Assembly: GCA_001661515.1 (NCBI GenBank)
Contig: LUVW01000015.1
Coordinates: forward strand, 350,973 to 414,972
DNA: 64,000 nucleotides
Source: Capniomyces stellatus
Lineage: Eukaryota > Kickxellomycota > Harpellomycetes > Harpellales > Legeriomycetaceae
Reading direction: 5' to 3'
The stretch's first letter is position 1. Each line of letters starts with the position of its first letter. This document shows positions 11,301 through 21,095 of the stretch, piece by piece. The notes beneath the pieces are model-generated. The model saw only the letters and a program-made list of their open reading frames with translations. It was not told the DNA's origin and did no database searches. A program made the translations under genes and the position numbers.

Positions 11301-14254
11301 CTCCGCTTTGGGCCGATTTCAACGGTGGTTTGCAGCACATCAAGGATTTGAAGCTGTTTACCACAAAGTTGCGTGAGCAAGTCAGGGTCACCAGTGAAAT
11401 CCAACGCGCCGTTGTCACCGATACTTCCCTTGACCACCTTACTGTTGAGGGTAAACACGCAGAGTCGCTTTACAAGTCCGCCAAGGTACAGCCCAGAGCC
11501 AACATGAAGATTGAGTTCCCTAAACTCAAGTCTTACAACAACCTCGAGAAGCTCAAAAGCCTCCGCGGCATGCTCAACCTCGATAAGGTTGTTGTCGTCA
11601 CTGGATTTGGTGAGGTTGGTCCTTACGGAAACTCGCAGACTCGATGGGAAATGGAATCATTTGGTGAGTTCTCTCTTGAGGGCTGCATTGAGCTGGCCTG
11701 GATCATGGGCTTCATCAAGCACTTTTCAGGAAGACTCAAGTCCGGTGCCAACTACACTGGCTGGATTATCACCGCCACAGGCGAGCCAATTGACGACCGT
11801 GACGTGAAGGCCAAGTTTGAAAAACAGATTCTTGAACATACTGGAATCCGGTTCATCGAGCCTGAACTAGTCGACGGTTACAACCCTGAAAAGAAGTCGC
11901 TTATGCGCGAAGTTGTGCTGGAGTCCGACATGAAGCCATTTGTCACCACCGCCGAAGAAGCAGCCCACTTCAAGCTCAAGAACGGCGACTTTGTTGACGT
12001 CTGGAAAAACGCCGACTCTGACGAATCCTGGTCTGTACACTTCCTCAAGGGCGCCACTCTGCTTGTTCCAAAGGCTCTCCGCCACGACCGTCTTGTCGCA
12101 GGCCAGATCCCTACTGGGTGGAGTGCCGAGCGCTACGGAATCCCCAAGGAGATTGTTGATCAGGTCGATCGCGTCACTCTGTTTGTTCTTGTTGCGACAG
12201 CTGAAGCTCTGTTGAGAGCTGGTATCACTGATCCTTACGAGATGTACAAATACGTCCATGTTTCGCAAGTTGGAAACACCACTGGTTCAGGCGTGGGAGG
12301 AATGAGCAGCAACAAGAAGATGTACAAGGACCGGTTCCTTGACATTGACGTTCAAAAGGACGTTCTCCAAGAAACTTTCATCAACACTATGGCTGCATGG
12401 GTCAACATGTTGATGATCAGCAGCAGCGGTCCTATCAAGATCCCTGTTGGTGCCTGTGCCACCGCTGTTGTATCTGTGGAAATTGGTGTTGACACTATCC
12501 AAAGCGGCAAGGCCAAGATCATCTTTGCTGGTGGCTTTGATGACTTCCAGGAGGAAGGCTCAAACGAATTTGCAAACATGAACGCAACCAGCAATGCTGT
12601 TGAGGAACTTGCAAGAGGCAGATCTCCAGCCGAGATGTCACGTCCATCAACCACCACCCGCTCAGGATTCATGGAGTCCCAGGGTTCAGGAATCGCTGTT
12701 CTGATGTCTGCATCAACAGCAATAGAAATGGGTGTTCCAGTCTACGGAATCATTGCTCTAACCAACACCGCCACCGATAAGGAAGGCAGAAGCGTCCCCG
12801 CTCCAGGAAAGGGTGTGCTCACTACTGCCAGAGAAGCTCCTTCTGCTGTACGCTCGCCACTTTTGGACATCGAGTACCGCCGCAGACAGCTTGACCACTC
12901 CAGATCAAACATCAGAAATTGGGTCGAAAGCGAACACTCCCACTTGAAGAGCGAGGTTGAGTACCTCAAGGCCACCAACTCACTACCTGTTTCCGAGTCT
13001 GACTTTGTTGTTGAACGAACCGAGTTCATCCAAAGAGAAGCTATGCGACAGGAACGCGAGGCTCAGGACCTGTGGGGCTCGGACTTCTGGAAGAACGACC
13101 CTAGAATTGCTCCACTCCGCGGTGCGCTTGCTGTTTACAACCTGACTGTTGATGACATTGGTGTTGCCAGTTTCCACGGAACAAGCACCAAGGCCAATGA
13201 CAAGAACGAGTCCGATATTGTCAACAGACAGTTTATCCACCTCGGAAGAACTAACGGAAACGCTTGTCCTGCTATTTTCCAAAAGTACCTCACTGGTCAC
13301 CCCAAGGGTGCTGCCGCATCCTGGATGCTCAATGGCGTCACTCAGTCTCTTTTGACCGGTCTTATTCCTGGAAACCGTAACGCTGACAACATCGATGAGG
13401 TTATGGAGAAATTCACCCACATCATGTACCCATCAACATCAATCCAAACCGCTGGCCTCAAAGCCGGTTTGCTCAAGTCGTTTGGCTTTGGCCAAGTTGG
13501 CGGTGAAGTCCTTGTTATCCACCCTGACTACCTGTTTGCCTCAATGTCTGAACACGACTACGACTGCTACGTTGAAAAAGTCAACAAACGCCAGCTTAAG
13601 GCATTTAGAGACTACCACGACTCCCTTACTGGTACCCACCCATACGTCAAGATCAAGTCTGCCGCCCCTTACTCTGAACAGCTTGAAACCAGCGTCTACC
13701 TCAACCCGCTAGCCCGCGCTCAATTCGATCCAATCAACAACATCTACACCTTCAAATCCGCCAACAGCGCTGCTGAAGTCAACTTCCCCCCAATGGACTC
13801 CCAAGCCACCAACACCCTACTTAACGCAATCTCAAACAACTCCCAAACTTCCCAAACTTCCGATACCCCAAAAGGCGTTGGTATTGACTTTGAACTTGTT
13901 TCCGAGTTCAACTCCAAAAATAACACCTTTATCCAAAGAAATTTCACCCCCGCCGAAATCGCCTACTGCAACTCCAAACCAGATCCTCAGGCCAGCTTCA
14001 CTGGGAAATGGTGCGCCAAGGAAGCCGTCATCAAAGCCGTCTCCTCCTTCAACACCAACTCCCCCAAGGTCTGGACCATGGGCAGCGCTGCTCCCCTAAT
14101 CGATATTGAAATCACCATCGCCGAAAGCGGTGCCCCTGCTGTCACCTTCCATGGTGATGCCAAGTCCGCTGCTGAAAAGGCTGGTGTTGCCAATGTCAAG
14201 GTCTCAATCAGTCACTCTGGCGCCTACGCTGGTGCCGTGGCTGTTGCACAATAA
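2336..14254 (+). CDS. FAS: Type I fatty acid synthase, fused beta-alpha single chain (3972 aa)
   Basis: This cytosolic megaenzyme makes palmitate/stearate from acetyl-CoA, malonyl-CoA and NADPH. One intronless frame carries the whole yeast Fas1 plus Fas2 order. The acetyltransferase has GHSQG (Ser about 284). The enoyl reductase region starts near residue 600 (MVAGMTPST). The dehydratase has GDLNPIH (1586-1592) and the malonyl/palmitoyl transferase AGHSLGEYG (Ser about 1837). The former subunit junction lies near 2090 and is followed by an Ala/Pro linker (about 2175-2215). The acyl carrier site is LVGGKS (Ser 2261). The ketoreductase has TGCGKGSIG (2750-2758) with Tyr 2908/Lys 2912. The ketosynthase has Cys 3374, His 3614 and His 3655. 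The C-terminal phosphopantetheinyl transferase has GIDFE (about 3849) and WCAKEA (about 3892). Every catalytic motif I checked is intact. The length equals Fas1+Fas2 fused, as known in basidiomycetes and several early-diverging fungi. Confidence 0.98.
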   Translation: MVAKATLSVEENRAGGERESVGLRPLTIKVSQAEVSIMISTDKWAVAEQLRDLFLASSWATEGGEGPMNNFEVEARLLKFTAEEIDRKSPRIVLKDMLKVVFKHFTENHLKGNDVHVVTMGLDTSARKLIINAYYSALDVLQRAGEITGVSSNSALLKEVVEGNVKLLGIFGGQGNVDNYFDELRDIYQIYEPLVKSYIEKMALQMKEWADRTDWSPVLPKGLDVLHWLLHPESIPDQGYMITAPVSMPVIGLIQLTNFLVMCKVLGKEPGWFAEKMKGATGHSQGLLSAVAVASSTSEESFWKSSEKTLAMLLSIGVRGQLSFPQTTLNPAIYEDSLENNEGNPGPMVLISNLNRKEVENHIQATNKHLPEDRKISLSLINGPRAFVCSGPPQSLYGMNLMLRKIKEPEGLDQNRVPHSERKLKFSTRFLPTTLPFHSKYLKTVPSLVVEDFESLGYKLGAEEMRIPVHSTDDGHDLRNSVDLVRELTELVCLRPVDWPAATKYEGVTHIIEFGPGGFSGVGYLTHRNKEGTGVRVILAGVLEGNDSEVSLKTDIFDSNASAVRFSQDWARDFAPKLVRTACDNKIHIDTPMSRLLGKPPLMVAGMTPSTVSEKFVSAVINAGYHIELSGGGHFNEAVLRSKVDKIMGLIKPGLGVTLNIIFLNVFQWGFQFPLIQVMRREGIPMEGLCIAAGVPSVDVADDVVRSLKSAGLRHVSFKPGSAAAVRQVVNIAKRNPEMSIMLQWTGGRAGGHHSFEDMHQPILETYSAIRNQKNIILVAGSGFGGVEDTLPYLTGDWSDVYDCAKMPFDGLLFGSRVMVAKEGQADDAVKARIVEATGINNDEWEKTYKGVAGGITTVLSELGEPIHKIATRGVMLWKEFDETIFKIPREKRMPIITEKKQYIIRRLNADYQKPWFGKKKDGSTADLEEMTYAEVAYRLVELLFVKKQNRWVDVTLRDTTADFLRRIEERFSTTEHESLLQSNSQLAVPFETVESVLNTYPESREQLLTTEDVQYFISLCMIVTRKPVPFIPILDKMFDIWFKKDSLWQSEDLQAVVDADVDRVCILQGPVAVKYSTKANEPVADILGGIYNGQIQALVNRYYEGDEHMIPVAEYLGAQPRPTTLRRGSAVDVRLFSDSRVYNLPNRTKELPDEESWFETLAGVRATWLRAFIMTDVVIQDKMFSNNVARRVLRPRVGQRVVVTQNHSGLPTSLVVEESNGFVAVEVSVDNNNRISFKMNNKIRGETCSLELFFRYAPDQPYALIHEEMETKNRKIKEFYNQVWFGLDAPKDAINVSDKNHMFETKGVVVSRKDIVDFCNTVGNHSERYVDRGQAHVYAPMDFAIKLGWESICRAMFPMFIDGNLLDLVHLTNGFQITDGAEPLKSGDVIDTQVRIETVVNTSSGKQLSVVGKLLRDGATVMKVRSSFLYRGVFSDFENTHQKIKETPVELKLSSAKDIAVLRSKEWFIQKEDVNHEIENGSVLVFRLESEVGYLSTNKFSYVKTSGKVEMQVSTKEFVEIATVDYESGPSFGNPVVEYLKRSGKTIEETIYFENGGYSVMPRGDLFSSTVHAPNSNRPYSLISGDLNPIHTNPYFADYSGLPGTITHGMWTSASTRKFVEVFAADNQPERVAAYNVQFLGMVLPNDQLETKLKHVGMKDGRKLIKVETFNQTGAKVLEGTAEVDQPITAYAFTGQGSQETGMGMDLYKRSEVAKRVWDTADAHMLQYYGFSILDIVKTNPLTKTIYFGGPKGEKIRQNYMSMTYETIDSNGITLSVPLFPEINEDSAFYTFKSPNGLLSSTQFTQPSLLLFELAAYEDMNSNKLIRDDSPFAGHSLGEYGALSAFGKVVSVESVVEIGFYRGMTMQVAVKRDSSGNSDYGMVAVNPLRVGRGFTELALSYVVDSIRHYTKGLIEIVNYNVENWQYVVAGELRLLDVLGQVTQYLYSKKLDLPSMMKTVPMEQVLEQLTQMIDVALENTKAKVIRDGRCIIERTNATIPLQGIDVPFHSSFLLPGVGPFRSFLLRKLRVSDVDVNRLRHQYIPNVTAKPFEVSKEYFETMLTATSSQRIAKALREWNDQTCQLPSEQQRLGYVLLIELLSYQFASPVRWIETQDLLFRKYAIERFIEIGPSPTLIGMAQRTLKFKYEAYDDAMTHRRSSLCYTKNQKELYYAYDPEPEVVATTSTPEPVASSAPAAASAPAAAAAPAPVAQSSGGVAVGISEVPVSSLEVLVAIVAQKLKKSAEEIPALKSIKDLVGGKSTLQNEILGDLQKEFPGQVPEKAEEQALDELAQSLNSSGLGKFTSAHIAKLASSKMPGGFALSSIKAAIQSNYGLGPQRTDGFLLVAMTMEPESRLGSEADALAWLSSVSGTYARRSGITYSKAASGSGSGGSASSGVTINSKEFELEKESQRKMVYAHLKVLANYLGVDMRKGERANEASQMQVSELQKEHDFWIEEHGEAYAEGIRPQFDILKARKFDSYWNWARQDAMILYYEILFGRLKEVDREVTARCIHLMNRSSPELVEYMKYYIGTLDESLGENYKLAKEFGEMLIQNCSDAMGYDPVYKDVNYPTGPQTIVTKSGEVKYSEVIRQNERKLQDYVRAMVAGSEITAFSTRQTIEHNLARMYRLINSQVKVKKSSKSAIHDMYNEILMSMAMSSRSLTNFTSDFGSKLSRRRSFGSLPDSQSNTSRNIAPAKKTEQTPFLFLQKRNENGDWEYSPKLSKKYLNVLTDAASNGITFNSLCVLVTGCGKGSIGASMVKGLLSGGAQVVITTSRYSRSVMEYYQRMYHRFGSKGSSLYVVPFNQGSQKDVKGLINYIYDTDPKTGLGMDLDAIIPFAAIPEQGIEISEIGSKSELAHRIMLTNVLRIMGEVKNQKMMRGFDTRPAQVILPLSSNHGTFGGDGLYGESKISLEALFNRWHSESWGAYLTITGAIIGWTRGTGLMEANSIVAEGIEKLEARTFSSTEMAFNILGLLHPAIAKMAQHSPLWADFNGGLQHIKDLKLFTTKLREQVRVTSEIQRAVVTDTSLDHLTVEGKHAESLYKSAKVQPRANMKIEFPKLKSYNNLEKLKSLRGMLNLDKVVVVTGFGEVGPYGNSQTRWEMESFGEFSLEGCIELAWIMGFIKHFSGRLKSGANYTGWIITATGEPIDDRDVKAKFEKQILEHTGIRFIEPELVDGYNPEKKSLMREVVLESDMKPFVTTAEEAAHFKLKNGDFVDVWKNADSDESWSVHFLKGATLLVPKALRHDRLVAGQIPTGWSAERYGIPKEIVDQVDRVTLFVLVATAEALLRAGITDPYEMYKYVHVSQVGNTTGSGVGGMSSNKKMYKDRFLDIDVQKDVLQETFINTMAAWVNMLMISSSGPIKIPVGACATAVVSVEIGVDTIQSGKAKIIFAGGFDDFQEEGSNEFANMNATSNAVEELARGRSPAEMSRPSTTTRSGFMESQGSGIAVLMSASTAIEMGVPVYGIIALTNTATDKEGRSVPAPGKGVLTTAREAPSAVRSPLLDIEYRRRQLDHSRSNIRNWVESEHSHLKSEVEYLKATNSLPVSESDFVVERTEFIQREAMRQEREAQDLWGSDFWKNDPRIAPLRGALAVYNLTVDDIGVASFHGTSTKANDKNESDIVNRQFIHLGRTNGNACPAIFQKYLTGHPKGAAASWMLNGVTQSLLTGLIPGNRNADNIDEVMEKFTHIMYPSTSIQTAGLKAGLLKSFGFGQVGGEVLVIHPDYLFASMSEHDYDCYVEKVNKRQLKAFRDYHDSLTGTHPYVKIKSAAPYSEQLETSVYLNPLARAQFDPINNIYTFKSANSAAEVNFPPMDSQATNTLLNAISNNSQTSQTSDTPKGVGIDFELVSEFNSKNNTFIQRNFTPAEIAYCNSKPDPQASFTGKWCAKEAVIKAVSSFNTNSPKVWTMGSAAPLIDIEITIAESGAPAVTFHGDAKSAAEKAGVANVKVSISHSGAYAGAVAVAQ

Positions 14255-15667
14255 TCCTCTTTTTATTTTTTATTTTTCTCTTTCTCTTTCCCATTGATTT
14301 CGACTTTGTTTTTTATCTCTAATTTTTCACTCTTTGCTACTACTTTTATTTTTCTCCTTAACTTTATAATTTCTTGACAACATTTTTTTTCTTTAATTCT
14401 TGTTCAGATTTGGCTTTAAATTCCAGTTCAAATAAAAAAATAATCCATCATCTAATCACTCTTCAGTGATACACAATAGTTCTTGTTAAACTTGGTTTTC
14501 ATTTCAAATCCAAGTCTGTTTTATTGTTTTTCTCTTTTAAACCTTTATTAGGCTTATCATCAAAATATTCAAGTCATCCATTCGGGTATACAAAATGTTT
14601 AAACAAAATGCTCTAGCCTCTAACTTTTAGCTATACGTTCTGTATTTAACACAAGAATAGTTCTTGGTCACCATAACTGTGCGTTTTTTTTTTTGACTAA
14701 TCCTTTTTAGATCGATAATTGATGTTTTTTGCTGCTTTAGGCTTTCTTGGAGCTTGATTTGGCAAAGAGTTTACTTCAATCAAAACAATATTTGTTTTTC
14801 CATTTTCAGTCCCGATGAATTTATATTTTTGACAAACCTCAAGCTTAAAACCGGCATTTTTACATTTCATTTCGTTCTCGAGCTCTTGATTACAAAGACC
14901 TCTTTAAAAAATGTAACTAGTTGCGCTGCTAGTTTATTTTTTAATAATGAAGCTGCGTTCTGATTTGAAAAGCTTAAAATCGATTTTTTTTTGTGAATTC
15001 GATAAAGTAGCAAAGCGCTAAATATGTACAACTATCAAGCGGGTATTGGGTAGCCTTCTAGTGCAAAAAAGCTTGTTCACGATTCTAAAAAACCAAGAGT
15101 CATTGGACTAATAATCAGCAACTTCGAAAAAACAGTTTGGGAAACTGTTTATTTTAGTAAAAGTAACTTGTATAATAAATTATCCCATATCTTATAATAT
15201 AGATTGTACAAAGTCTTGGTTAACCTCTTTTAATTTATATATCTGCAACAAAAGTCTAAGCACATTGATTTAGAACGGGTTTATCATGCCTTAGCTTGTG
15301 CTTACCCTGGTACACATTGACTTTATTTTTAAAAAAACCAACTGCTTCGCCATATTTATCATTATATTACCGACTTTGCTTTAATTATTACTTTCCGAAT
15401 AAACGGTGAATAGCTTTATAACATTCACTTGCTTTAAAAAGTTCTATTCTGACTTGATACTATTATTGATGATCAAGTTAAAAAAGTTTTGTCGAGTTGC
15501 TTAACGTAATAGGCTAAAAAAAGCTTCGTTTAATGACTCAACAAATTTAAATTCAAATAAAAATTCAAAACTACAGGAATAAGAATAGTAGTAAAAATAA
15601 TAGTAAAAATAAATAAAACGAGACTATCACTTGCGCCTTATCGATCAAATCGCCTTTATCACTCTGC

Positions 15668-15717
15668 TTGTACCTATTTTGTTTTTTTTTATTGAAATTT
15701 TTGTTGTACCTCTTTTG
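15668..15717. repeat. Tiny insertion flanked by a 14-bp imperfect direct repeat
   Basis: TTGTACCTATTTTG (15668-15681) and TTGTACCTCTTTTG (15704-15717) differ at one base. They enclose a 22-bp piece made of a T run plus ATTGAAATTTT. The arrangement looks like a target-site duplication around a very short insert. The same core recurs elsewhere in the window. Confidence 0.55.
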
Positions 15718-15944
15718 GTCATCTTTTATTTTTCTAATCATTAACATTAACGCCAATTCATCATTAACCTTGCCTTGGCAATATTAGCATTATCTCAGCG
15801 CTATTAATTTTTGTAGTTAAATATGATATTTGATGCAAAATCAGGAAAACATTTCATCTCTTTACCAACTCACCACCTATGGTTACAAGGTATTACTTGT
15901 ACAATAAAAAAGTGACAACTCTTACTAGTCAGCGGTGCAAGGTA

Positions 15945-16154
15945 TTACAAAAGAAAATTGTAAAAATTCATAGTTCGTACATCCTGTTTTAACTTGAATT
16001 GTTGAGTTTGTAATTCACCAGTATCATTTTTTAACATCGAGTGGGGAAGGATCTCCTTTTTTGAATAAACAGCTTTTGCCTTCAGGTATTCACGCAGTGA
16101 AATAAGAGCGTCAGCTTCGTTGGAATCAACACATTTTGACAAGTTTATACTCAC
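15945..16154 (-). other. Short open frame with a decayed second copy 5 kb away
   Basis: A 69-codon minus-strand frame reads through peptides such as SLREYLKAKAVYSKKE. Its DNA aligns, with substitutions and small indels, to 20918-21095, where the frame is broken by stops. Shared blocks include AACTTGAATT, TTTGTAATT, CATTTTTTAA and CGCAGTGAAA. I do not recognise the protein. It may be an exon of an undetected gene or a remnant of a mobile or duplicated element. A start codon and flanking splice sites are not clear. Confidence 0.3.
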
Positions 16155-19100
16155 ACATCAATTATAAGCTATTATTACGACGCGTTTATCACTAGAATAG
16201 TTCTTTTCTGAATTTACTCACAGATTTAGATTAGTAAAAGAAATAATCTTAAAATCCCCATTTTACTACTTTGGTGACCTTGGTGTTACGTATTTCAGTA
16301 AAAAGTAGTTTTATCATCAAGCTATTTCAATTTTGCATTCAGTGGCCTTTATAAGCTTCGTTTTTTTGCACTTCAAACCAATTTACGTAAATCTAAATTG
16401 CAATTAATTCTAATAAAGGCCATTTTGGTTGTTTAAATTAATGCAACTTTTAGTTAACTTCATCATTGCAATGTTTACTTTTTCAATTTTGGTCAAACCA
16501 ACCATAAACCTAATTGCACTCTATATTGTTTTACTATTTTGACCAAACAAGAAGTGTAAAATACCGGCCTTTTCATCCTTTTGTTTTTTGCTAAATTCTC
16601 TGCCATTTTACCCTTTAATTTAACCTAAATGGCATTTTTTTAGATACTTTTTTTTTTTCCTTTTTGTTTTCTTTTTTTTTTGCTTCAACTTGTGACAATT
16701 GTATATACCTATTTGTTCTGTGTTCCTTTTTGATTTACAAACTTTCAAAGCACTCTAAATCGGGGTCTCCTCTGTTTTTACAAAATATCTACTCAGTTTA
16801 TTGATTTTATCCCACACCATAGTAGCAAAAAATATACAACGCACATGGATGGTGAATGGTCAAAATACTAGAATCTATGTGATCTATTTAGTAAATATAA
16901 AGCTTTGACCAATAGACTAATTTACTATCTTTGCTATTACTAGTATTATTATCAATATTATCAATATTACTGCAACAATTAGTATTATCAATATTAATTT
17001 GTATCTTTACACTTTTCTAATTCAACTATTTGGAAAATTCCGAACCTAGCAATCTTGAAAAAAAAACTCGATAAACAAAAAGTCAACTAATTGTGAAAAT
17101 AAAAAAAAGTAATAAACCCCTTTTTTAACATTAATGGATTTTCAGTTTTTTTTTAAACCCTGATTTCTTCGGGGTTTCCTTGCCATGCTTAAATTGAAAA
17201 AACGAAATACATACTGGACTCGGTTTGACTGTTCTTGGTCCATATACCATAGAATTCAAAAGTACAGTGCTGATTTTTTTATTGTAATGGTCACTCTCGA
17301 TTATTCAACAATCAGTCGATTGAAAATTTTAAAGAGTCTCACAGGAAATGGAAGTGGGCCAATGATGTGCTCGATGGCTGTTCTCGTGTAAAAGGAAAAT
17401 TAAAAGCTGCGATCCACAGCATCCAAAATGATAAGTAGAAATTCATGGCTTTATAAAAAGATACCTCCAAAAAACAACATATGCCTCTAGTAAACAAAAA
17501 AAAAAGGGGGGGGTTTACTTTTATCGCTCTTCAATATTTTTCGAGATGAGTCTATGTATTCTCAAATACTAGTTGCAGCTACCATTCACGGATACAATGC
17601 CGTTACTGCATGTCAGTCTTCAGCAACTACTTCTTTATTATAAGCTCGTCTTGTTAGTAATATAGGAGTAGAAACATATTCGTAAAAGTAAAACTCAAGA
17701 TAGTGGCTATGTTCATAAGCATCATGCTCCAGTCTTTTATTCTAAAATATCAACCAAGCTGTTTTCTTGTTCATTTTAGAACCTATCTAATTGAAAAATT
17801 CAGTACATAGACTATAAGCAACGCATTAGTATTGGTTTGCTAAAAGGGACAATATAAATTGGTAATCATCACCTCAAACTGGTTTAATATCACTTATTAC
17901 ATTTCGTGTTACAGTGTATTTATGTTACGTGTTTCAAGTTAGGCCATCAAGAACTATTAGGTGACTGAATGCAAAGCTTTTTAGCCAAATCAAATCACTT
18001 CTTTAAATTTACGCTCCTCTAATTCCAGTTTGAACTACTCAAAATTGGTCATCATAAATTGCAAAACCTGAAGGGTATGTTTTGCAAAGGGCATTTACGT
18101 CAGTTTCGTATTCTCTTTAAATTTGCAAACTAAAAGCTCGCTTGCATCATCCTTACAAGATCTTCAATTGTTTAATTATGTAAACGACTTGATTTATTCT
18201 ATATGAATACTTTAAAAGTTTGGCTAAGAAATTACGGTCTTTTAGCACTGGTACGCTTTTACTTTCTACTCGAAGATTAAGTAATGTACTGATGACCAAA
18301 TTACCCATTAAATTGCCCATCAACTACTTTTCTATTATCTGAATAATTTTAGCTTATTGTACTAAATCATAAAAGATAAAATCTGACTTTTTAATTTGAC
18401 TATTACAGCTCGAGAAACCTATTTTTTTTCTTTCTGATTTACAGAATGAATATTCTTTAAATAAAAAGTAGAAATCTAACGGCTGGTCTTGGCCGATACT
18501 CAAGTTACACCAAGCACCAAGCACCAAGCATTCAGGGTAGATGAACGAATATATTTGATGGAATAATTATCGCCAATTAACCCCCCACTTCTGTCAAAAG
18601 AAGATACAATAGCTGATGCTAATTCAGAAATACAGGCAGCTCTAGTGTTTTTGAGCTAGGAATTGACCATGTATCTAGCAATTTTTGAAGCAGAAGAGAA
18701 GGGGTTGTTGTTGCACTTTTTTCTTGGATAAGCTACTTGTACTTGATATGATATTTTTTACAATATATTTGTTGTTCCTAAAGGTTATTTTCGGCATTAA
18801 AAGGAAAACGAATTGACAATTGATTAATAATGTCCGACTTTTTATTTGTTTACCCAATACCTCTTATAAACAACTAAAAATTGTAGTCTTTTATTCGAAA
18901 TAGGTTGGTTAAAAGCAAGTTTTGGGTTTTGTAAAAACCATCGTAGGTAATGGTTCTCAAAAATGACAATAACTCTACTAGTATGCTATTTGTTTCTGGC
19001 GTTAAAAATAAATGGCAAAAGTGCTGAAGACTTGGCTGTTTCAATTGTCTAGTTTCGACCCACCAGCTTCATCCCGAATAATGACGAAGTATATAGTTGG

Positions 19101-20581
19101 GAAATCTGCTTGGCCATTTTTTACCTACGAGCTAGGTATATTAGCTAATAAACAAGTTTAAGCTGAGTTCATTAAAAAGGTCAAGAGCTGAAAATATGTG
19201 TTTTAGCTTGATATGTTTGTTTTGTAACTAACGACGCAACTATCCAGTAGCAATTTATTAAGAATAGAAAAGCACCTTCCTAAAAAGATAACCTTATTCC
19301 CATAAATATACAGAAAGAAACGTTGAGATCAGCTTCATTATAAATAATTCGATTTGTATTATTATTTTTTTCATCTTGGTAAATCTACGTCAAATAATTC
19401 AAATAAATTTAGCGCAGTGTAACAACACACTTCGGATTTTTAAATATATATATATAGACCGCTCAACTATTCGTCTGGAAATAAGTTGAATCAAATGCTA
19501 GAAAGTTTGTTTTCACCATAGTCAAACCTGTGTAAAGTATAAACAAAACAAAAATACCACACATTAAAAAAGCAACTGCACGAAAAGGCATGATCTATTA
19601 TCATCAATTTAAATACCAAAACAATTTGCGCTTTCATGTCGAGTTAGCAAAAAATGTGTAAACTTTATTTACAAAAAAGTGATTGGCTGCTATATGTTTA
19701 TTTTAAACTTATTAGAAAACAAATAAGGCAAATATCAATGATACTACAAAAATGAGAATCACGTGCATCAGTACTATGTTGTTAGCTACGTTGGCTAACA
19801 TCACCAGAGTATGTTGATGGCTACACACCAACTAAAGCGGTATTGTTATGTAAAATAGCAAATCACACCACATCAGTATATTTGTCTTGTACTCAGTTAA
19901 ACCGTGGCTTATGCTACCCTTATTGCACTTTGATAAATAAACACATTCTAAAGAATAGCCTAAATTGCTATTTAACTTGTAATTAATTAACGTAATCACA
20001 GAGTTGGCGACATGGTCATTACAAATGCCACATCTCATTTAGTTTATGAAGCTGGCGATTGTTTTTATGTTGTGAGGTTGTTAAATGTAGGTTAATTTTT
20101 AAACTCTATTGCCAAATACAAATTAACGTTCAATGCCCAACTTTAAACTTGGAAATATAATTCATGTACAAAGCATTACACTCTTAGTTTATTAGCTTGT
20201 AACTATTTTTATCCAACTGTTGTATTTAAACTTTGTCTAGTATCACTTTAAGCTAAATCAAAGATGCCAATAAGTGCACAAGTTGGATTTTTATAGCAAG
20301 TTGAAAGATATTTGCGTTGTCGGGTTTAAAGTGAATGACTATTTTTTTTAAATAGCTAGCTTAAAAGTTGTGAAAGTTAATATATAATATCTTGGTAAAA
20401 GAACATTTACAAATAAAAGATGTTAATAAAATTCAGTAAAAAAAAGGGAAATAGCTGAATATAACTGTTAAAATTTTTTTTGTTATAAAGTTTAATTGAT
20501 GGATATTTTATTTCTCAGTTTATTTGCTTTGGTGTCCAGTAAAAAAATAAAACATCAACAAAGTTCAATCGAATTTGTTTT

Positions 20582-20626
20582 CACATTAATTTCCTTTTTT
20601 TTTATTGAAATTTTTACATTAATTTT
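20582..20626. repeat. Tiny insertion flanked by a 10-bp direct repeat
   Basis: ACATTAATTT occurs at 20583-20592 and again at 20616-20625. Between them lies a T run followed by ATTGAAATTTTT. The repeat copies are identical over 10 bases and their flanks remain similar. This is the same core as at 15682-15703. Confidence 0.5.
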
Positions 20627-20769
20627 CGATCATTTAGCCAAATTGATTGATTTCTAAATTTAAATCGCTATAAAACCATTTTTAAATCGTGTTATTGTTT
20701 CTTATTATAAAACAGATTTGTAAATTATCAAATGCCAACTGATCAGAAAGCAAGGTATTTACCAGAATG

Positions 20770-20814
20770 TCCTGATAATTTATTTATTTTTATTGAGATT
20801 TATATCCTGGTAAT
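20770..20814. repeat. Tiny insertion flanked by a 10-bp imperfect direct repeat
   Basis: TCCTGATAAT (20770-20779) and TCCTGGTAAT (20805-20814) flank a 25-bp A/T piece containing TTTATTTTTATTGAGATTT. It is a one-base variant of the core seen at the neighbouring sites. Confidence 0.5.
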
Positions 20815-20917
20815 ATGTGTCGTCAAAGTTCAGGCTTACTAATGTCATAAAATCGTCTATATTCAAGAGCTGTGGGGAAATTGACTGTAAATGGTATGAG
20901 TCAATTTCTTTGAAGAC

Positions 20918-21095
20918 TCATAGTTGATACAAACGTTATAACTTGAATTATTGAATTTGTAATTTATTTTATAATTTTTCTAGTGACATTTTTTAAAAAA
21001 GTATATTGTATTTTCTTTGCTGAAAAAACAATTTTGTTTCCAAGAATTCGCGCAGTGAAAAGGAGAGCTTCCAACTTCAACAGAGTTTACCCACA
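20918..21095 (-). pseudogene. Decayed copy of the segment at 15966-16154
   Basis: On the minus strand the best frame reads SLREFLETKLFFQQRK and is bounded by stop codons. It corresponds to SLREYLKAKAVYSKKE in the first copy. Alignment blocks stay in order over roughly 170 bases with several indels. The two copies are in the same orientation about 5 kb apart. Whether either ever encoded a functional protein is unknown. Confidence 0.4.
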
